Shown here: positions 21,633 to 30,600 of the stretch, in pieces
How positions within the stretch are numbered: position 1 is the first letter of the stretch
Layout: each line of letters opens with the position of its first letter
DNA from: a virus
Direction: 5' to 3' (one strand)
Virus record (IMG/VR): IMGVR_UViG_3300009152_002590
Location: 1-33,454 of that record
Length of the DNA stretch: 33,454 nucleotides
Made by a program: the position numbers and the translations under genes
Notes under the pieces: model-generated
The model's database searches: none
What the model saw: only the letters and a program-made list of their open reading frames with translations
Told to the model about the DNA's origin: nothing

Positions 21633-24600
21633 TTTGCGCTCCTCAATGAGGCGACGGGCACGGTTCGTGGAGAGCGGGTCTTTGAGGTCGATTTCTCCGC
21701 CTGCCTTCTTGCGGTCACGTTGCTCTTTGAGCTTTGCCGTGGCAGCGGTTTTGACGGCCGTGTGAGTGAGCTCCACGTCATCCGTCCATTCAGGCAGTCC
21801 GAGCGCGGCGGCAAAGTCCTGCACGGGCGCGGAGCGCAACATCTGATCACGGGCAGCGGCGGCGGCTTTGGCGGCGATGTCATTGAGCGCGGAGCGGAAA
21901 CCGTTGTAGGCGGCTTTGGCGGCGGTCAGCGTGAGTCCTGCGGCATCCATGGCCTCCTGCCAGGTCTTGCCCTCCAGAACGGCTTTCACGAGTTGGCGGG
22001 TCTTTTTGGGAGCGCGCGCGAGCGGCTCTTTGACGGGATCGGGGATGGTAGCATCTGCCAGCTTTTTCTCCTTCGCCATCTCACGGAACGTGGCATCGAG
22101 GTCAATGCCGGCGGCGAGCATGTCGGCCTTGATCTTGTCGGCCTTGGCGGCCCAGGCAGCAAGAATCTTCTCCTTGTTGCCAGGGTTCTTCTTGATCTCG
22201 GCGCGGATGGACGGCGGCGGAGTGAGGAGGGTTTCCGAAAGATACATGGCGGCGCGCTCCTCGGGGGTGTCGAAGGGATCGCGGCGCATGTTGAGAGCAC
22301 GGGCCTGCTCGGTGCCGGTGTTGCGGTAGAGGTCAATCAGTCGCGCAAGCTCTGCGCTGCTGCCACCCTGGAGGGCTTTTTCACTGACGAGCATCTTAGC
22401 GGCGGCAGTCATGAGCATTTCAGCGGCAAGCCGTGCATGGGCTTCATCGACGATGCGTTTGATGCTGTCTGGCATGCCATCGGTCGAAAGAACGGTGGTG
22501 CCGCTGTCCATCCATCGAGTGACGAGCTTTTCGGCGGCTGCAAGATCCGCGGCAAACATGCGATTCGCGAGTTCCTGCATTTCTGCGTGGGTCACTTCCT
22601 CGGGAGTCATGCGGCGCTGATCGACAGCGGCCACGGCTGCCTTGCCGCTCAAGCTGAGGTCCGGACGCCCGCCCTTGGCCTTCACGACGCCGTCCTGCAC
22701 CTGTACAATAGGCTTGAGGCTATCAGCCTGGGCCTTCATCAGCACATTGAACCGGCCCGTCGCTAGACGAATGATGTTGTGAACAGAGGGGATGGAGAGA
22801 TGGCGCGAGGTGGCGATGTCGGCGATGGACTTGCCTGCTGATTGATCCTGTAGGACATCGCGCCAGATCGCTGGCATGGCGTTGAGGATTTCGCGGACCT
22901 GGGTGGATGGGGCGCTGTAGAGCACCTCCTGATCGTCCACTTCGTCAAACTCCCCGTCTTCGAGGTTCCAGCGCCAGCGGCCCGTGTCCTCGACTTCCTT
23001 GATGGACGATTGCAGCCAGGCGTCGATGGCAGGGAGGTAAGTATTGACGACGTGGTTGTGAGGGCCGTCTGCAAATACCCAATCGCTCAATGCCTCAGCG
23101 GCGGTGTTGAGTTCCTCATCTTCGGCGGTGGTCAGTTCATCTATGATTGCTTTGCTGGTGAGTTCAGCATTGCGGGCCGCATAAGTGTCGTAGGGGGCCG
23201 GGAACCAGTTGGGGGAAGGCACCTCGGTTTCGGCGTCATGTTTTTCAAGCCACTGCCAGCGGGGGTCATTTGCGATCTGTTTCTGGATCGGTTTGGGCAG
23301 GTAATCGTACATACCCAGGCCGTCATCATGGTAGCGGTGGACATCCTGCACCTCTTCGATGAGTTCGAGAGTGGCGGGTTTTTCATCGACCGGCAGGAAC
23401 TCCTTGCGGGCTGCGTTCCATTTGAGGCGTCCGGTGGCTTCGATCTGCGCCTTGGTGGCTTGCACCCGTTCCTTGGCCTGCGCGAGAAAAGGTGCCTTGG
23501 CGAGATTCTCTGCCGCTGCGGACTCCAGGAATGCAGTCTGTTCTTCGAACGGATCGTCAAGGAGTTTACGCTCGGGAATGGTCAACTGTTGCTTGGCGCG
23601 TTCGTCCACGCGCCGCATGATGCGGCCGTCGCGCTCCGTTTCCGGCTTGGTCTGGAGGTCGGCCCATTCAGCGGGTGTGAATACCTTCTGCGGGTCTTTG
23701 TTGATGCGGCTGTACTCCTTCGCCAGTTTGACATAGACGACATCGCTGGCCTTGGACTGCTCATACCAATCCTGCATCTGGCGAGTGCGGGCGGCCTCTG
23801 GAACGGCCTCGTAGAAAGCGCTGTAGTCGCCAAATTCCAGGGCGTCTTGCATCGGTGAAGCCTCGAACGCCTCGCGGATGTCGTCGGGCCAGTTGTAGGT
23901 GTCGGATTCGTCAGCAGTGAAGGCCTCCAGGAGGCTCACCGCATCGTCGATGTTGGTCGGGATGCCCACGGGGGCGCTCATCAGCCCAGCAGCGCGGGCA
24001 GAGACCATGTTCTCGTAACGCTCTTGCTGGCGTGGCGAGACTTCCTTGATCTGGATGTCGATGGGCTGAACGGTGCCGTCTGCTCGTTGGAGCACATTGG
24101 CGGGCTTGGCATCCGTGACGAGGAGGTCGCGGCCCATGGAGTAATACATGTCGTTGGCAGCGGGATCGAAGCCCTTGGCGGTGAAATAAGCGTCCTTGGC
24201 TTTTTGCTCGGCAGGAGTGCCGATCACCCACGGCTGGCTGGTGACGATGCGCGGCTTGCCGTCATCATCGGCGATGCCCTCGAAGGTGTAGCCGGTGCCG
24301 AAGAGTTCGTTCTGACGACGCAGATTGATCAAGTAGGCGGCAGGACTACCCTGAACGAACTGAGAATCGATGGTGAGCTTTATGGCCCTGCCTGCGTCTG
24401 GATCGGCCCACACATCATGTTCATCTCCTCCTGGCACCTCTCTCGCGGCCTCCAGTTTTGCAGCAAACGTATCTGTATCAATCAGCCAGCCGTTTTCTTT
24501 CGCCCAAGGAAGCATTGCCGAGGTCGAATTGGGGAATTTCCGTGAATCCGCAAGGCCTGAGCTACCATTTGATCGCCCGTCAAGCGGGTTTGAGGCTGCA

Positions 24601-27600
24601 CGTTTGGCGTCTTCGACTGGGGTGCTGGGGCTGGCTTGTCCATCTGGGTCAATGTAGCTCAGTGAGAGCTGGGGTGCAATGGGATTGATCGGCGCTGAAG
24701 CCAGAGTAGGCGTGGAGGCTTGATCTGGGGCGAGCAGCGCGTTGGACTTGTCGTATGCGGCTTGCTCATTGGGGAGGAGCTGGCGCACAGCTTTCACCTT
24801 ATCGAGGTTGGAAAGGATGGTGGATGCCAGAATGAGCGGCTGATCAAAAGCCATCTCCACACCGGCGGGGCCGTGGACGAAAGGTTTGGCGGCATTGTAG
24901 GTAGCGGTGCTCTCGGCAAGGCCGAACAGGGCGCGGCCATCGTCCATGCGGCCAATGGCCTCCAGAAAGACCGCAGGCGTAAGCGATTGATCGGCAGCGT
25001 ACGCGGCATCGAAAACGGCTTTGATCGACACCATGGCGCTGCTCTTGCCCGCAGCGGCGGCGCGGTAGGCGTCGAGCATTGAGCGCGGGGTGATGGCGGG
25101 CGCTGCCGGCTGCTTCTGAGGCCGGGTCATGCCCTGCATGGTCTGTGCGGCGTTGGCGAGGAGGCTGGTGGGTGACTGGTAGCGGGGCGCGCTGGAAAGG
25201 CTGTCGCTTTTGCCAATGGTGTAGCTGAATGCCGCACCATGATTCGTGCGCAGGTAGTCAAAGACGGTTCCGAGGTTTGAAGGGGCCACAACACCGATCA
25301 TTCGGTTCGTGTGCTGCTCAAACTCGCCACCTTTCATCAGGCGATTCAAAGCTGGATCACGCCAATACTTACCCCCCGTCTGTCGATTGGCTGGCACGCT
25401 GAGAAAGATTTCGCCATCCTTTGCAGTGAATGAAACGGCCCCGTCGCGGCTTTCAATGCGGCGATTTTCTCCCAATGCCTCGCGTAGCTGGGGGGCATCT
25501 TGAACTGGAACCGCCCCATCGTTCTTGCGTTTGATGCTTTCCGCGACTCCATGACCCAAAAGGATGCCCATGGACTGAGATCCATCGGCTTTGGTGTAAC
25601 CAATGACGCGCCCCTTGGTGTCTGTGGAGCTGAGCTGCTGCAATGCGGCAAGGAGATTGCCGGTGACAAGGGCCTGCTGGGTACCGAATGTCCAAGAGCG
25701 TTCCCATCCCTGCTTCGATCCACGCTCGCGGTTCATCTCGGAGAATCCAGCGGGCGTGAAGAAGTCGGCCAGCTTTGAAACGGGCAGCTTGAGCCGGTCC
25801 TGGCTGTCATTCACGCGCACTACGGCAAATTGAGCCGATGGCGTGTTCGGTTTATCATCGTTGAGCAGGACATCCTCAACGAAGGCGTATCCCTGCGTCT
25901 TGTCATCGCGCTCGTAGGTGCCGAAACGGCCAAGCAGTCCAAGGGCATTGGAGATGCTATCGCGCTGCTCGTGCTGGCTCCTGAGCCAATCCTGACGGCG
26001 CTCGTCCCAATTGCGGGATTTGGTAGCTTTGCTAGCTTCCTCGGCGGCAATGAAGGCGTCGGCGCGGGCCATGAAATCGTTCTGGCGCTGATCTGCAGTC
26101 CTTGCGGCGGCGCTGGCAGACTGCCATGCGTCATCTACGAACAGCGGCTCCTTGCCGATCTTCGCATTGACTACTTCAAGGTATGACGGGTCGGAGAAAA
26201 CAGAAACGGAGTCCCCCGGCGCTCCTTGGGTGAAGATTTCCGAGCTCACGGTTTCGGCCTTCATGTCGAGCACGCTGGCGCGCAGGTCATTCTTGCCGAT
26301 CTCATCGAGGTATTGAATCAAACCCTGATAGTCGGCGGTCACAGACTCCCAGAAGGCCTCCTGCTCATCCACGGGCAGGATTGCAAGGTGCCCAGTCACA
26401 GAGCGCGACAAGTAGCCGTATTCTCCGCCGCTGTCGGCGCTTTGGAAGTCTCCCAGCGGGCGCAGTACGCCGCCATCGACTAGCTTTTCCCAACTCTGTG
26501 AAACCAGCTTCACCAAACCTGGATTGCGGGCGAGGTAGTTCCAGACCACTTCGTCACCGTACTGATTGAACAGGTCCACCGCGTCCTTCTGCGTGACTTC
26601 GGAGTCGGCATTGCTGGTCGTGTTGGCGTTCAGCATCGCCATTTTACGGCCAAGGATGGCAGCGGGGCGATTTTCGGCGGGAAGCGCGGTCTGGAGATTG
26701 ATGTAAGCGGGTAACTCCACCTGTCCGGCGCGGTGAATGCGCCCGATGGTCTGCATGAACTCGTTGATGTCGAGGTTCGGTTGCACCACGATCATAAGGC
26801 GTGGGCGCCGATCCTTGAACTTCTCAGAGGCGTGCATGGAAACCCCCGTGCTGCCGCTCTTGTTGATGACAAGGAAGTCGAGGTTTTCGTTATTGAAGGA
26901 GTCCTTCACCTTGAGTTTGCCTTTCACCTCGGAGGCTTTGCGCTCGTAGGTGTCGCCGTTGGAATCAATGCCTGTGGAGCGCCCCGTCATTTCTCCAGTG
27001 CGAATACCTGCGGCCTCCACCGCCTGCCGCATGGCGTCGATGGGTGAAACAGGCATGTCGGCAAGGTCGATGCCTTCGATCTGCTTGCCCGCTTCACGAA
27101 AAACGCCAATCATGGCGCGGCGGATCATTTCGGTAGCGGCACCCTGATTCACATCGAGTGTTGGCGCTCCTGTTTCGGGATGCTCGCCCGTTTTGACCAA
27201 CTGCCCACGCAAAGCGCGGTCGTCGAGATCCGCAAAAGCCGGGTCAGGCGTTTCTGACACCTCAAAATACTGCGCAGCCTTGCCGAAAGCTCCACCGCTC
27301 ACTTTGATGCGGCGCATCTGGTTCAGGTAGAGCTGGAGCACGCCGTTGAAGGTCAGCGGCAGGCGATTTGCGGCCAAGTCTTCAATGACCGACTCCATGG
27401 TGTTTTCCACGGCCACGATGACCTTGTGAGGCTTCACGGAGCCATCGGCACCCTTGATACCCTTGTTGATGGCCTGAACTGCAAGGCGTGCGGCGCTGTT
27501 TGCTTTGATGGCGAGCAGGTACTGACGCACAAGGTTGTGAAGCTTCGCGGAGAAGTTCGAGGACTCCAAACGTGCACGATTGCCTGCGGGAATACCCACC

Positions 27601-30600
27601 GACTTGCCGTAAGCACCGAGAATTTGATTCACGACACTGGCGGCTTTTACCATGCTCTCCTGAATATGGATGATGACGCGAAGGCCATCGGTGTAGTTGT
27701 CGGCCAGCAGCTTGTCGCGGTCGTAGCTGTCCGTGTTGACATGGGTATTGAACGACACGCCAGCAAAGGAACGCTCGCGGCGCATATACTGGCCGTCCTG
27801 GGCGAGCATGGATGATCCAACCTGCATGGCGGGAACTCCGCCCATCTGCATGAGGTTCATCAGGCCTTTGATGTCTCCGCCCACCTGTCCAAGATTGGTG
27901 CGGAAGTAGATACCCATGTTATCGGGCCGCTTTGCGAAAGTAGCGGAGGAGTAATAAGTGTGCTTCGCGGTTTTGAGCAGTTCGCCAAAACGCCAACCAG
28001 TTGCGCTTTGGCCCCCGGCAAGGTGGCTTTCATCAAGGATGAACATCGCATTGGGAGCGATGCGACGGAGGGCTGCCATACGCCATTTGCTCGCAGGTGC
28101 TTCCTGTGCCTGCTTGGCGCGGGCGCGGTCACTGTCCGTCAATCCTTTGGCGTCGTCGGCCTTGATCTGATCGTAAGTGGTGAAAATGACATTTGTCCCG
28201 GCTGGCATCTCGCCAGTTTCGGCAATCTCGTTGAAAGCCTTTTCTCCACGGATAGAGCCCTTTTCCTTGAGGCGCTTTTTCAGTTCAGCCTCGTCAATGT
28301 CGGTATTCGTGATGGCCGGAACGACTTCGGGGGCGTCGATGTCGATCAAGTCATCAAGCATCGCGTCATAGAGGTCTTGATTCTTCGTGACGAACACGGG
28401 GATCATGCCCTGCTTGACGGCATACTTCATCAGGGCGGCGGCAATGCGGCCTTTACCGGTGCCGGTCTGGTCACCAATCACCAGCGCGCCGCCATGCTCT
28501 GCGGTGTAGATGGCCTGCGCGATGGCGTCGATCTGGTCGCCAAAGAAATACTTCGAGATGTCGGTTTTCTTCGGGTAGCCGAGTTTGCCGTGAACGTACT
28601 TCACAAGACTGCCAACATTCTTCTTGAGGCGCTGCAAGGCCTCCGACATCGGCTCAATGAGATTGACCGGCGCAAGAAGTCCCGCAGGATTGACGCCGGA
28701 CGTAGGCGGAAACTCGGCCTGAAACTCGGTTACTGCCCCGGCCCGTAGCTCTCGCCCTCGGCTGGATTCAGTTCCCGATTCATCGCGTACAGGAGTTCCA
28801 TCTGCCAATTCGGCTTCATTCCCGCTCCGAACTTGGCCGGCTGCAGGCGTGAAGGCATCTGGTCGAGCATTTCCACCAGTGATGTTTGAATCTGCTGTTC
28901 CAGTTGCTGCTTTTGTTCCCCCGTTGGAGGTTCCGGCATCTCCGGCAGGTCGGGGAGTCCCGGCATTGACTGGGCGGCTTGTTGAAGGACCGGGTATTGC
29001 TCCTCCCAATTGGGAGAGGCCATTAGCCACTTGGTCAGCGCGGCCGCGCAGTTCTGCCTCTGTGAGTTGATTGAGTTTGATGCGGTCGGCATCGGCGCGG
29101 TCGAGTTCATTGGAAAGTTCCTCCCAGTTGTTGATACTACGCGGTGATTTGAGTCCCGGCAATGTGTTTGATGAGCGGCCCTTGCCACTCACCACGATGA
29201 TGTCGAGCGGCCAGCCTGCGCCCTGCTTCTCGTAGAGATCGCCGGAAACGGTGAAATGGTCGATGACGTTGTTGTTTTCGTAAAGATGGGCAAAGAATTT
29301 ACCGGCCTTGCCTTTGCGGTAGAACTCGGCGCGTGCTTCGGGGTTGCGGACAGTCGGCGGCGGGCCTCCAATGATGAACGCAGCACGGCCATCCGGTGCC
29401 ATTGTGGCGAGGCTTTGAAGCAAAATCGCGTGGTCGATGGAAGTTGTTGGTCCTGCGGGAGTCTCGAATACGCGGTTTTTGCCGCCCTGTTCCATCACCT
29501 GCCCAAATGGAGGGTTTGCGATCACGCGGTCAGGAGCTTGCGCGGGAGTCCATGTAGCGGCGTCTTCGCCCGTGGACTGAATACCCTGGGTGGCGAGGCG
29601 TTCACGGCGTGACGGGTCAAGTTCGTTGGCGAGGATCGTTTGGCCTGCGCGGCGCTCAATCAAGAGCATGCCATTACCTGCGGACGGCTCCGCGACTACC
29701 TTGCCGCCAACAACATCAGCCAGGCGTGAGGCGACATAGGCCATCGGCGCTGGCGTCGAGTAGGCTTGATTGATCTTCGAGGAACTGGTTTTTGCGTTCA
29801 GCTTCGGCTGGCGGCCATAGAGATCCTTGAGACGTTGAAAGACTTCCTGCGGGTCGCCGCCGTCCAAGACGATCTGGCGGGCTTCCTGGGTGATAGCAAG
29901 TTCTGCTTGTTCGTCCTGCTGTTTGGCTGTGAGAGGTTCCTCGATCTCGGGCAGAGGGGTCTCAATGGCAGCGAAAATGCGGCTCCAGTCATGCTGGCCG
30001 GTCAGCTCGGGCTTGATGGTGCTGAAGAAGTTCCATAGAGCCTGCGAGTATTTGACCAGAGAGCCGTCAGGGCGTGCGGCCATGAGTGCGGCGGCGAGAC
30101 CTGCAGGAGTTTCAACGCCATCGGCGATGAGGGATTCAGCGACATCGAGAAAGGCGGCGCGGCGTTCCTTGGGGAGTCCGACCTGCTCAGATGCAGGGGC
30201 GCTTCGCAGTTCTGACCGAACCAGGTCATCGTCACTGGCTGGCAGTAGTTCGGAATAGGGGCCACGGCGCAGAGCCTCGGAAAAGACGCGGGCAGTGACC
30301 TGCCGCGCTGCTGCAATGTCCGAAAGAACGTTTTCCGTGCCCCACTCGCTACCAACCAAGCGAGAAGGCAGATCACGAAACCATTGCATGACGCTGGCGA
30401 GCAATTGGCGCAGCAATCCTTGATCCTCTTTCTCCACCTCGCGCCAAAATTCAGGAGCGGTGAAGAAGTCGCCGATGATGTTGTTGGTGATCTCGGTATT
30501 GAGAATCTTCCGGCGATAACGATCAGCAAGGTTCTGGCGCAACTGGCGTCCGTCAGCCTTGCTGATGAAGCGAGAGAGGGCGATCTTGAGCTCACGATAG

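Noticed and set aside
21567-22766. 399-codon plus-strand frame opposite the giant gene
   Set aside because: Antisense shadow: Gly/His/Leu-rich composition, no motif; the minus frame is continuous through it.
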